From: Thermoplasmatota archaeon
Lineage (GTDB): Archaea > Thermoplasmatota > Thermoplasmata > UBA10834
Direction: 5' to 3'
Assembly: GCA_022848805.1 (NCBI GenBank)
Contig: JAJISI010000011.1
Location: 1 to 20,238 of the forward strand
DNA length: 20,238 bases
Positions within the stretch are counted from its first letter, which is position 1. Every line of letters begins with the position of its first letter. The notes beneath the pieces were generated by a model. That model was given only the letters and a program-made list of their open reading frames with translations, was not told the origin of the DNA and did no database searches. Both the position numbers and the translations under genes were made by a program. Of this stretch, positions 6,814 to 13,636 are shown piece after piece.

Positions 6814-6862
6814 AGAACCGTCTCCAAGGATACCCCGTCCTCCAGGGCGGGGTAGTTGACAC
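6810..6862 (+). mobile_element. Solo IS200/IS605-type right end (TnpB 3' end plus hairpin), copy 2
   Basis: Identical to 1941-1993 at 52 of 53 positions. The single change lies in the hairpin loop, so the stem at 6831-6854 is unchanged. The plus-strand reading ends TVSKDTPSSRAG then TAG at 6853-6855, with GTAGTTGACAC after it. The gltX TATA box begins a few bases beyond the right edge. On the minus strand the left edge supplies the ATG of the 48-residue ORF. As in copy 1 there is no tnpB body, no left end and no target duplication visible. Confidence 0.6.
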
Positions 6863-6864
6863 CT

Positions 6865-6873
6865 TTTTTATAG
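6865..6873 (+). promoter_or_regulatory. TATA box for leaderless gltX transcription
   Basis: TTTTTATAG is centred about 26 nt upstream of the gltX GTG at 6895, so transcription should start at or next to the GTG. The reverse reading, CTATAAAAA, could also drive the minus-strand ORFs, with a start inside the adjacent 53-bp repeat. Confidence 0.6.
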
Positions 6874-6894
6874 ATACCCATCCATCGAGAGACC

Positions 6895-8562
6895 GTGAAC
6901 CTCCAAGCGCTCGTTCGCAAGTATGCTCTGCAGAACGCCGTCATGTACGACGGGGTGGCGAATCTAGGTGCTGTTTTGGGAAAGGTCATGGCCGAGAACC
7001 CTGACCTGAGACAGAGGGCCAAGGAGATCACATCGCTCGCGAAGGAAGTCATATCGGAAGTCAATGCGATGTCTCCCGATTCCCAGAGGAGTAGCCTAGA
7101 GGATGTCGCGCCCGAGCTGCTGGTGAAGGAGGCGAGGCCGAAGGATCTCGAACTACCGGATATGACTGACGTGACGGGCGAGGTTAGGATGCGCGTCGCC
7201 CCGAACCCTTCCGGCCCGCTCCACATCGGCCACAGCAGAATGGCTATCCTCAACGACGAGTACGTCAAACGCTACGGCGGTATATGCTACAACAGATTCG
7301 AGGACACGGATCCGGCGAGGGTCGATTCTTCCGGATACGACTCGATACCTGCGGACTTGGAGTGGCTAGGGGTAAAGATACACAAGACGGTCGTTCAGAG
7401 CGACAGGTTCGAGCTGTACTACGAGGTCTCCAAACGCCTCCTCGAGATTGGAAAGGCGTATGTGTGCACGTGCAGACCCGACGATTGGCGCGCACTCAAG
7501 AACGCGAAGAAACCCTGTCCTCACAGAGAGCAGGACCTATCAGACCAGCTCGCGCGATGGGACATGATGTTCGATGGGACCTTCGGCCAGGAGGAGGTGT
7601 CTCTGATCGTGAAGACCGACCTCGCCCATCCGAACCCAGCGATAAGGGACTTCGTCGCGCTCAGGATAGACGAAACTCCGCACCCCAGAACGGGTACGAA
7701 GTACCGTGTGTATCCTCTAATGAACCTGGCTGTTGCAGTCGACGATCACGAGCTCGATCTCACGCATGTCCTGAGGGGCAAGGACCATATCAACAACACC
7801 TACAGGCAGGAGTATGTTTTCGATTATCTTGGCTGGAAGAGGCCCGTATACATACACTATGGCCGGGTGTCGATCGAGGACGCCCAGCTTTCGACCTCCA
7901 AGATGTCCACTGGTATCAGGGATGGAAAGTACACGGGATGGGACGATCCACAGCTTGGCACATTGTCCGCTCTTAGGAGACGAGGCGTCAGGCCTGAGGC
8001 GATCCGACGATACTGGGTGGAGACCGGTCTGAAGGAGGTCGACATAGAGTTCGCCTGGAAGACGCTGCACTCCTTCAACAGGGATCTGATCGACGACCCT
8101 TCGAACAGGTATTTCTTTGTCGACGACCCTCTCAAGCTGAGGTTGGAATCATCCTCCGACCTGACTGCCAGAGTCCCCCTTCACCCAGCTCATCCTGAGA
8201 GGGGCACTCGGGACTTGGAGGTCCCCAAGGGGAGTTCCATATGTCTCAGCAGGGCCGACTTGCCTGAGAAAGGCGGACGCCTTCGGCTCAAGAACCTCTG
8301 CAACGTTGTCTACGAAGGAGACGCCCTGCGATATGACGGGAACGACCTTGGAGTGGCGAAGGCTGGAGTCCCGATCGTCCATTGGGTCCCAGAGGCCGCG
8401 GTTGAGGCCGAGGTGCTGATGACCGATGGCAGCATCAGGAAGGGTCTTGCGGAGCGCGGGATAGTCGCTGCGAAGGACGCCTCCGTCCAGCTGGAGAGGT
8501 TCGGATTCGTGCGGGTGGAGCAGGTCTCCCCGACGGTGAGATGCGTTTTCACGCACAGGTGA
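6895..8562 (+). CDS. gltX: Glutamyl-tRNA synthetase (archaeal type)
   Basis: 555 residues, class I aminoacyl-tRNA synthetase. A helical N-terminal extension of about 95 residues, typical of archaeal GluRS, precedes the catalytic core VAPNPSGPLHIGHSRM with HIGH at 110-113 and the KMSKS equivalent STSKM at 333-337. A C-terminal beta-barrel anticodon-binding domain (about 400-555), of the GlnRS-like type used by archaea, completes it. In archaea this enzyme is usually non-discriminating and also charges tRNA-Gln with Glu for later amidation by GatDE; that is family knowledge, not visible here. Start is GTG at 6895, chosen because the TATA box sits exactly one promoter length upstream. It converges on the radical SAM gene with 6 bp between stops. 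Confidence 0.95.
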   Translation: MNLQALVRKYALQNAVMYDGVANLGAVLGKVMAENPDLRQRAKEITSLAKEVISEVNAMSPDSQRSSLEDVAPELLVKEARPKDLELPDMTDVTGEVRMRVAPNPSGPLHIGHSRMAILNDEYVKRYGGICYNRFEDTDPARVDSSGYDSIPADLEWLGVKIHKTVVQSDRFELYYEVSKRLLEIGKAYVCTCRPDDWRALKNAKKPCPHREQDLSDQLARWDMMFDGTFGQEEVSLIVKTDLAHPNPAIRDFVALRIDETPHPRTGTKYRVYPLMNLAVAVDDHELDLTHVLRGKDHINNTYRQEYVFDYLGWKRPVYIHYGRVSIEDAQLSTSKMSTGIRDGKYTGWDDPQLGTLSALRRRGVRPEAIRRYWVETGLKEVDIEFAWKTLHSFNRDLIDDPSNRYFFVDDPLKLRLESSSDLTARVPLHPAHPERGTRDLEVPKGSSICLSRADLPEKGGRLRLKNLCNVVYEGDALRYDGNDLGVAKAGVPIVHWVPEAAVEAEVLMTDGSIRKGLAERGIVAAKDASVQLERFGFVRVEQVSPTVRCVFTHR

Positions 8563-8568
8563 TGGTCA

Positions 8569-9609
8569 TCAGACATCCCAGAACGGCACGATATCGCAGG
8601 CGAGACATGCGTGACACATCGTCTTGAACCCGAGCGGGCTGAGGCCCTGGTCTTGAAGGATTTCCTTCTGTTCTCTTGCGAGGTTCAACATCCTGTCAGC
8701 GGTGACCAGCTGTGTCTCTCCCAAGGCGCGGTTCAGGTCGACTCTGTTCAGCTCGTTCACTCTTATCGCCCTGAGCGTGGCGACGGCTCCCATGTCGGCC
8801 AAGGCCTTCACGCCGTTGAGGGTCGTCTCATCCGTCTCTCCTAGGCCGAAGATGATGTTCGAGCAGACCTTGTTCCGGTCGAACACCTCGCAGGCGTGGT
8901 TGATTCCCTGGAGGATAACATCGTAATTCCGGTCAGGGCAGACCTTTTCGAACACGTCGCGATCGAAAGACTCAATGTTTATCTTGATCTCGTCGGCCCC
9001 TGCCTCCAGCAACGAGTCAATTTGGTTCGAATCTGTGACATACGGCTCGACCCCGATCGGCGTTTTGGGCAGGGCTTCACGTATGCGTTCGATCAGTCCT
9101 GCCAGTCTCAATGTGGCCTCGGCAGGCGACTGCGCCACTCCGCTGGTCAGAGCGACCCCAGTGAACCCGTACTCCCTCGAAGCGTCGACGGCCATCGCGA
9201 CGATTCTATCGTCTGTGAGATTCTTAGTCGCGTTCGGTTCCAGCCGGTGGGAGCCACAGAAGACGCAACGGTATGCGCACCTGCTGTCGACATTGATGAA
9301 CGCCTGGAACGGTGCGTGGAGCAGGGTCCGTTGAAGCTCGGCTTCCTCGATGAACGGCTCGCCATCCTTAAGAATGCTGATTGTTCCGTCGCTATCTCTC
9401 AGAAGGAAATCTCCGGAATCGCGCGATATAGCCTTCTTTGCCCTCGTCCCTCCGAACGAGAACACCAGCTCCGGATGCCCCGCCCCGGGGCCAGCGGTCG
9501 ATCTGCTGGGAGGAAAGGGCGGTTTGAAATCCGATGGTAGCAGAACAGGTCCGCCTGCGAGCAGCTCGGCCTTCTTCCTGGCCGACTCGGCCGTCACTTT
9601 CGTTTCCAT
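8569..9609 (-). CDS. Radical SAM protein of unknown function, co-encoded with cysS
   Basis: 346 residues. The radical SAM cluster motif is CAYRCVFC (C111, C115, C118; CX3CX2C), followed by a TIM-barrel-like run including GVALTSGVAQSP, IGVEPYV, ADEIKINIESFD and SNIIFGLGET. It is preceded by an N-terminal region of about 100 residues that I cannot assign. The C-terminus carries a second Cys set, CHACLAC (C332, C335, C338; CX2CX2C), which could bind another Fe-S cluster or metal, as in many radical SAM enzymes with auxiliary sites. Its ATG at 9609 lies inside the 3' end of cysS (16-bp overlap), so the two are very likely translated together. The layout is somewhat BioB/HydE-like, but I do not claim that function. 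Substrate unknown. Confidence 0.88.
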   Translation of the reverse strand: METKVTAESARKKAELLAGGPVLLPSDFKPPFPPSRSTAGPGAGHPELVFSFGGTRAKKAISRDSGDFLLRDSDGTISILKDGEPFIEEAELQRTLLHAPFQAFINVDSRCAYRCVFCGSHRLEPNATKNLTDDRIVAMAVDASREYGFTGVALTSGVAQSPAEATLRLAGLIERIREALPKTPIGVEPYVTDSNQIDSLLEAGADEIKINIESFDRDVFEKVCPDRNYDVILQGINHACEVFDRNKVCSNIIFGLGETDETTLNGVKALADMGAVATLRAIRVNELNRVDLNRALGETQLVTADRMLNLAREQKEILQDQGLSPLGFKTMCHACLACDIVPFWDV

Positions 9610-11051
9610 ACGGCTCCCTCTTGGGTGTCCTGGATGTCGACACCCTTTTCGGCGAGCGAGCCCCTGATATTGTCTGCAGTGGCGAAATCCTTGCGTTCGC
9701 GGGCGTCCTGCCTTGCTCTTACGAGCCGATCCACATCCCCGTCTGGGATGTGGTCCTGAGAAAGCATCTTGTCGATCTCGGTTTCGTCCAAGGCTTGCGC
9801 TCCCTCCTTCACAAGCTTGAGCCGACTCTCCGAGACAAGCACACCGAACAGGCCGTTGAACTGATTGAAGATCCCGACGACACTGTCAGCGCCTTTCCTG
9901 CTCAGACGCCCTTCGCCCCTGAGTTTGTTCGCCTCTCTGGCGAAATCGTACATCACAGCTATCGCATCGCGCGAGTTGAAGTCATCGTCCATCTTGGTCT
10001 CGAAATCGCTCCAGACGTCCCCGCACAACCGCTCGGCGTCGTCATCGCCGTCAGCGATAGCTGCATGAGCCTTCATCTCGTCATACGAGTTCTGAAGCGT
10101 TTCAAGCGCCCTTTGCGAATCGTCAAGTGAGCTTGAATCATATTCCAGCGGATGCCTGTAGTTTGCGTTCAGTATGAAGAACCTGACCACCTGAGGTGAG
10201 TACTTCGCTAGAACCTCGTCGATCAGGAAGAAGTTCTTCTGCGATTTGGACATCTTCTCCTCGTCTATCGTCAACATCCCGTTGTGCATCCAGTATTTGA
10301 CGAACTGAGCATCGTTGTACGCTTCCGATTGCAGGATCTCGTTCTCATGATGGGGGAATATCAGGTCCGTCCCACCGCCGTGGATGTCGACGGTCTTGCC
10401 TATGTGCTTCAGGCACATAGCCGAGCACTCGATGTGCCACCCCGGTCTTCCTTCTCCCCAAGGGCTCGTCCAGGATACCTCGCCAGGCTTAGCCGCCTTC
10501 CAGACGGCGAAGTCCATCGGATCGCGCTTATCCTCACTAGGGTCTATCCTGGCTCCTGCGACCGTCTGGTCAAGGGTTTGACCCGACAGCTTGCCGTACT
10601 CCTTCGCCTTGCGGACGCTGAAGTAGACGGAGCCATTCGATTCGTATGCGATGCCCTTCTGCACCAATCCCTCTACCATGTCGATGATGTCGTCCATGGT
10701 TTCGGTCGCCCTTGGATATGTGGTCGCCCGTTCGGCCTTCAGAGCGTCCATGGAGCGGAAGTAATCGTCTATGATCTGCTGCGAGAGGGCCATGGGGTCC
10801 ATTGACAGCTCCTTGGCTCTCTGGATTATCTTGTCGTCCACGTCTGTGAAGTTGGTGATGTGATTGACCTCGTAGCCTCTGTGCCTTAGGTAACGGACTA
10901 TCAGGTCGAAGTTGATGGCCGATTTCGCATGTCCCAGGTGACTCTTGTCGTATACGGTGACCCCGCACACGTACATGCCGATCTTCCCGTCCTCGATCGG
11001 CTGAAGAGGCTCCTTCTTTTTCGTGAGAGTATTGTATAGAACAAGCGACAT
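9594..11051 (-). CDS. cysS: Cysteinyl-tRNA synthetase
   Basis: 485 residues, class I synthetase. It has VCGVTVYDKSHLGHAKS with the HIGH equivalent HLGH at 38-41 and zinc ligand Cys29, the zinc-region motif GWHIECSAM with HGGGTDLIFPHHENE, KMSKS at 266-270, and an alpha-helical C-terminal domain. It charges tRNA-Cys with cysteine directly. Its presence means the organism does not rely solely on the SepRS/SepCysS route of some methanogens. Start ATG at 11051 with GGGAGG 11 nt upstream; an ATTAATATC TATA-like stretch overlaps the end of cysE. It lies 33 bp after cysE and overlaps the radical SAM gene at its 3' end. Confidence 0.96.
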   Translation of the reverse strand: MSLVLYNTLTKKKEPLQPIEDGKIGMYVCGVTVYDKSHLGHAKSAINFDLIVRYLRHRGYEVNHITNFTDVDDKIIQRAKELSMDPMALSQQIIDDYFRSMDALKAERATTYPRATETMDDIIDMVEGLVQKGIAYESNGSVYFSVRKAKEYGKLSGQTLDQTVAGARIDPSEDKRDPMDFAVWKAAKPGEVSWTSPWGEGRPGWHIECSAMCLKHIGKTVDIHGGGTDLIFPHHENEILQSEAYNDAQFVKYWMHNGMLTIDEEKMSKSQKNFFLIDEVLAKYSPQVVRFFILNANYRHPLEYDSSSLDDSQRALETLQNSYDEMKAHAAIADGDDDAERLCGDVWSDFETKMDDDFNSRDAIAVMYDFAREANKLRGEGRLSRKGADSVVGIFNQFNGLFGVLVSESRLKLVKEGAQALDETEIDKMLSQDHIPDGDVDRLVRARQDARERKDFATADNIRGSLAEKGVDIQDTQEGAVWKRK

Positions 11052-11084
11052 GGCCGTTCGCGCCTCCCATGTCTGGAGAAGATA

Positions 11085-11807
11085 TTAATGCTTCTCCTCA
11101 AGAGGACATTTTAGTCCTTTGTCGATTTCCGTAGGCTTCTCCGGAGAGATCCTCATCGGGGACTTCACTCCGAGTTTCTTCTCGACCATCTCCAGCCTGT
11201 ACTCCATCTCAGATAAGTTGTGACACATGTCCACGAAAGCATTGACGACAGGGTCGGGTAACTCGTCGTGATGGAGGTCTATTGCGGTGGTTCCTGTACG
11301 CCTCACTATCTTGGCCGGAATGCCAACGACGGTTGAGTTCGGGGGAACGGACTTGACCACCACCGACCCAGCTCCCACTCGGACGTTGTCCCCGATTGTG
11401 ATTGGACCGAGTATCGTCGCACCCGCCCCGATGACAACATTGTTGCATATGGTGGGGTGACGCTTCTTCTTCTCAGTGCTCACGCCGCCGAGCGTGACTC
11501 CCTGGTAGACGGAGACGTCGTTGCCTATCTCAGAGGTCTCGCCTATGACTACGCCCGTCGCGTGGTCGATGAAGAAGTTCTCTCCGATGGTCGCACCCGG
11601 GTGGATGTCTGCGCCTGTGAGTACCCGGCCAAAGTAGTTCACCGCCCTCGCGGTCTTGTGTCTCCCCTTCTGATAGAGCTTATGGGAAAGCCTATGGAAC
11701 CTTATCGCATGCAGACCTGGGCTGAAGAGAGTCGCCTCTGCACGGCTCTTGACCGCGGGGTCGCGCTCCATCACTATATCCACATCGTCCTTCACTGGCT
11801 CAGGCAT
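11085..11807 (-). CDS. cysE: Serine O-acetyltransferase
   Basis: 240 residues from the ATG at 11807. The left-handed beta-helix hexapeptide repeats are clear (IHPGATIGENFFIDHATGVVIGET, VSVYQGVTLGG, PTICNNVVIGAGATILG), including the DH pair at 81-82 typical of the CysE active site. It acetylates serine to O-acetylserine, the substrate of CysK. The frame runs to a TTG at 11822, but GAGGGG sits 7 nt before the ATG at 11807. That ATG overlaps the cysK stop by 8 bases (ATGCCTGA), indicating translational coupling. The short N-terminus resembles the compact CysE class rather than the longer E. coli enzyme, and the C-terminal tail of about 60 residues after the helix is not recognisable. Confidence 0.93.
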   Translation of the reverse strand: MPEPVKDDVDIVMERDPAVKSRAEATLFSPGLHAIRFHRLSHKLYQKGRHKTARAVNYFGRVLTGADIHPGATIGENFFIDHATGVVIGETSEIGNDVSVYQGVTLGGVSTEKKKRHPTICNNVVIGAGATILGPITIGDNVRVGAGSVVVKSVPPNSTVVGIPAKIVRRTGTTAIDLHHDELPDPVVNAFVDMCHNLSEMEYRLEMVEKKLGVKSPMRISPEKPTEIDKGLKCPLEEKH

Positions 11808-12738
11808 GGGATTTCCCCTCAAACAGGTCGGTGCTCAAATATCTTTCCCCAGTATCTGGCAGAACTACCAGCACAGATTTTCCAGGTCCCAGTTCCTTGG
11901 CTACCTCAAGCGCGGCATGCACCGCAGCGCCGGAAGATATGCCGACAAACAATCCTTCCTTCCTTGCGAGTGCGCGCGTCGCGAGGGAAGCATCTTCCGC
12001 CGAGACCGTGACCACAGAATCGTAGATGCTCGTGTCCAGTGTCTCGGGTACGAACCCTGCTCCGATGCCCTGGATTCCGTGCGCTCCAGGCTCCTTTCCT
12101 GACAGCACGGCAGAGTCGGTCGGCTCAACGGCGATAATCTTGATACCTGGGAACTTCCGCTTGAGCACCCGTCCAACGCCTGATATGGTTCCCCCGGATC
12201 CCACACCCGCGACAAACGCATCCAGTGAATCGAATGTTTCCGTTATCTCAACGGCGGTCGTCTGCGCGTGAGTCGCCGGGTTCGATTCATTCTTGAACTG
12301 TTGCAGAACAATCGAGTCGGCTATCGTCCGGCTCAACTCCTCTGCTTGCTGTATCGCACCGTTCATGCCTTGGTCGCCTGGTGTGAGCACCAGCTCCGCA
12401 CCCAGAGCTTCGAGGAGCTTCCTCCGTTCGACGCTCATCGTATCAGGCATCGTCAGTATCAGTCTGTATCCTCTGACCGCGCAGACCATCGCGAGGCCTA
12501 TGCCCGTGTTGCCCGAGGTCGGCTCGATTATCGTCGTTCCCTCGCGGACGAGGCCACGTATCTCGGCATCGTCGATCATCCCCTTCGCGATCCTGTCCTT
12601 GACCGAACCCATGGGGTTGAACGATTCGATCTTGGCGTATACCGTCGCAGCATCGTCAGGCACGATCCTTCCGAGCCTTACGACCGGCGTGTCTCCGATC
12701 GCTTCCAAGATGCTGTCTAGGGGTTTCGCCTTGCGCAT
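11800..12738 (-). CDS. cysK: Cysteine synthase (O-acetylserine sulfhydrylase)
   Basis: 312 residues from the ATG at 12738. A PLP fold type II enzyme with NPMGSVKDR carrying the PLP lysine (K47), the substrate loop TSGNTG at 74-79, the phosphate-binding loop GVGSGGTISG, and GISSGAA near the end. It makes cysteine from O-acetylserine and sulfide. The frame is open to a TTG at 12765, but a TATA box at 12770-12778 places the transcript start near 12747, so 12738 is the first usable ATG. It heads the run cysK-cysE-cysS-radical SAM, with cysE overlapping its stop by 8 bases. A paired TTGACA motif lies between the TATA box and the start. A cystathionine beta-synthase-like role is possible but less likely next to cysE. 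Confidence 0.94.
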   Translation of the reverse strand: MRKAKPLDSILEAIGDTPVVRLGRIVPDDAATVYAKIESFNPMGSVKDRIAKGMIDDAEIRGLVREGTTIIEPTSGNTGIGLAMVCAVRGYRLILTMPDTMSVERRKLLEALGAELVLTPGDQGMNGAIQQAEELSRTIADSIVLQQFKNESNPATHAQTTAVEITETFDSLDAFVAGVGSGGTISGVGRVLKRKFPGIKIIAVEPTDSAVLSGKEPGAHGIQGIGAGFVPETLDTSIYDSVVTVSAEDASLATRALARKEGLFVGISSGAAVHAALEVAKELGPGKSVLVVLPDTGERYLSTDLFEGKSHA

Positions 12739-12747
12739 GGTTAGACC

Positions 12748-12764
12748 TTGACAGGGCATTGACA
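12748..12764. promoter_or_regulatory. Candidate operator in cysK promoter: two TTGACA copies 11 bp apart
   Basis: On the plus strand TTGACA occurs at 12748-12753 and again at 12759-12764, a centre spacing of 11 bp, about one helical turn. Both lie between the cysK TATA box and start codon, where a bound repressor would block the polymerase. This is pattern evidence only; no other copy of the pair was noticed in the window. Confidence 0.3.
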
Positions 12765-12769
12765 AATCG

Positions 12770-12778
12770 TTATATATC
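12770..12778 (-). promoter_or_regulatory. TATA box for the cysK-cysE-cysS run
   Basis: The stretch TTATATATC (plus strand) gives GATATATAA on the minus strand. It lies about 35 nt upstream of the cysK ATG at 12738 and predicts a leader of about 9 nt. Confidence 0.55.
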
Positions 12779-12933
12779 TTAGTTGCCTGGAATCTGACCG
12801 CGTTTGCAGTTATGACTTGGACCGACGTCGAACTGCCGTCAAAGGAGACTGGACGAGGGTCTTCTGGGTCGGCCTACTGGAACCCATGAACATCTATTCC
12901 GGGGATGGAAGCTCAGGTCTTTGTTCCCGGTCT
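12779..12933. other. Non-coding gap between regulator gene and cysK promoter
   Basis: About 155 bp with no ORF that looks coding on either strand, no tRNA-like fold and no clear hairpin followed by a T run. The long plus-strand open frame crossing it overlaps the regulator in antisense and is not credible. I see nothing assignable here. Confidence 0.4.
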
Positions 12934-13305
12934 TCACTTCTTCTTGCAGATGTCACATCCGCTGATGTTCGTGGCTATCCTGTGCATCTTGCAGAACTCA
13001 TCGTCTTCTCTTATGTCCCTGCAGGCCTCGCAAAGCACACCGTACCATTGGCGCCTGCTCTCCCCTGCAACGATCCTCTCCGAGATGTCCTCTGCATGGG
13101 ACAGGATCTTCGGGAACCGCTCGATCATGCTCCCGTCCCCGGCTCTGGCCGCGCTTAGATATTGGCTCACCGAGGCCTGGGTTATTCCGAGCTTCCTGGC
13201 TATCTCGGATTGCTTCATGTCGTGTTTTCCCGAAAGCTCCTTCACTACCGATGCCCTTAGCGATGGAAGGATCTTACCAACCACTAGTTCACATGGTGTT
13301 TTCAT
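12934..13305 (-). CDS. HTH transcriptional regulator with Cys-rich C-terminal metal or Fe-S site (COG2522-like)
   Basis: 123 residues from the ATG at 13305 (a GTG at 13314 would add three). The N-terminus MKTPCELVVGKILPSLRASVVKEL and the helix-turn-helix KQSEIARKLGITQASVSQYL (about 31-50) match the archaeal predicted-regulator family COG2522. The C-terminal part has C92-X2-C95, C105-X2-H108 and C117-X2-C120, enough ligands for zinc or an Fe-S cluster, so it could sense metal, redox or Fe-S state. It lies between tRNA-Cys and cysK on the same strand. A perfect palindrome overlaps its own TATA box, which points to autoregulation. The 195 bp between its end and cysK hold only the cysK promoter. 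Targets are not shown by the sequence. Confidence 0.82.
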   Translation of the reverse strand: MKTPCELVVGKILPSLRASVVKELSGKHDMKQSEIARKLGITQASVSQYLSAARAGDGSMIERFPKILSHAEDISERIVAGESRRQWYGVLCEACRDIREDDEFCKMHRIATNISGCDICKKK

Positions 13306-13374
13306 ATTACACACCGAAATCGCATGTATTCGAGAGACTACGCAGAATCGTGTTGGATGCCCTCTGAACCGCGA

Positions 13375-13391
13375 ATAGCCAGCATGGCTAT
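13375..13391. promoter_or_regulatory. Perfect 7-3-7 palindrome overlapping the regulator's TATA box (candidate operator)
   Basis: ATAGCCA-GCA-TGGCTAT is a perfect inverted repeat. Its right end shares bases with the TATA-like CTTTATAG of the minus-strand promoter at 13388-13395. With a transcript start expected near 13365, the palindrome covers the TATA-to-start region, the classic archaeal repressor position. The downstream gene encodes a helix-turn-helix protein, so autorepression is the simple reading. The predicted leader to the ATG at 13305 is about 60 nt. Confidence 0.5.
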
Positions 13392-13395
13392 AAAG
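13388..13395 (-). promoter_or_regulatory. TATA box upstream of the regulator gene
   Basis: Minus-strand CTTTATAG within AAAGCTTTATAGCC. The same AGCTTTAT context is seen at the promoters of rpoL and of the homocitrate-synthase-family gene in this window. It lies between the tRNA-Cys 3' end and the regulator. Confidence 0.5.
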
Positions 13396-13417
13396 CTTTC
13401 AATCAAATGTGATAATC

Positions 13418-13491
13418 TGGAGCCGGGAAGGAGATTTGAACTCCTGTCTGCGGATCTGCAGTCCGCCACATGGCCTCTCTGTCACCCCGGC
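13418..13491 (-). tRNA. tRNA-Cys (anticodon GCA)
   Basis: Read on the minus strand from 13491, the acceptor stem GCCGGGG pairs with TCCCGGC (last pair G-U). The D arm uses ACA/TGT, the anticodon arm is GCGGA-CTGCAGA-TCCGC with anticodon GCA, and the T arm is AGGAG-TTCAAAT-CTCCT. The discriminator is U73, the identity base for tRNA-Cys. The three bases after it are CCA, so the 3' CCA appears to be encoded (13418-13420); the mature body without it is 13421-13491. No intron is seen. It has its own TATA box upstream. It sits directly beside the cysteine synthesis and CysRS genes. Confidence 0.95.
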
Positions 13492-13517
13492 ATCTGTACG
13501 CGTCAATCATCGAGACC

Positions 13518-13526
13518 ATATATATT
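13518..13526 (-). promoter_or_regulatory. TATA box for tRNA-Cys
   Basis: ATATATATT (plus strand) is centred about 31 nt before the tRNA 5' end at 13491, predicting a short 5' leader of a few bases before processing by RNase P. Confidence 0.55.
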
Positions 13527-13605
13527 GTTTTCATAATGGGCGAATATCGACATCCGCGGATTTGTCGTGCGCAGTCGCCCAGCTGCTGCACGGGAGCGAG
13601 AACAA

Positions 13606-13614
13606 GCTTTATAC
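13606..13614 (+). promoter_or_regulatory. TATA box for leaderless homocitrate-synthase-family gene
   Basis: GCTTTATAC is centred about 26 nt upstream of the GTG at 13637, so the transcript should begin at the start codon. This supports 13637 over the upstream in-frame start at 13409, which would read through the tRNA-Cys region in antisense. Confidence 0.6.
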
Positions 13615-13636
13615 TCAACGGTCGATTTGTGCGAAC

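Noticed and set aside
1941..6862. The two 53-bp repeats as the start of a CRISPR array or a composite transposon
   Set aside because: Only two copies nearly 5 kb apart in direct orientation, enclosing ordinary housekeeping genes, with no spacers, cas genes or transposase.
9594..9609. Overlap of cysS and the radical SAM gene as a frameshift or fusion
   Set aside because: Both proteins are complete at the overlap and the second has its own ATG; this is a normal coupled overlap.
12817..13158. Plus-strand ORF of 113 codons over the gap before the regulator
   Set aside because: About 70 percent of it is antisense to the regulator gene and the rest shows no coding signs or motifs.
13409..13636. 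Upstream extension of the homocitrate-synthase-family ORF
   Set aside because: It would read antisense through tRNA-Cys and across the tRNA promoter; a TATA box at 13606-13614 fits a start at 13637.
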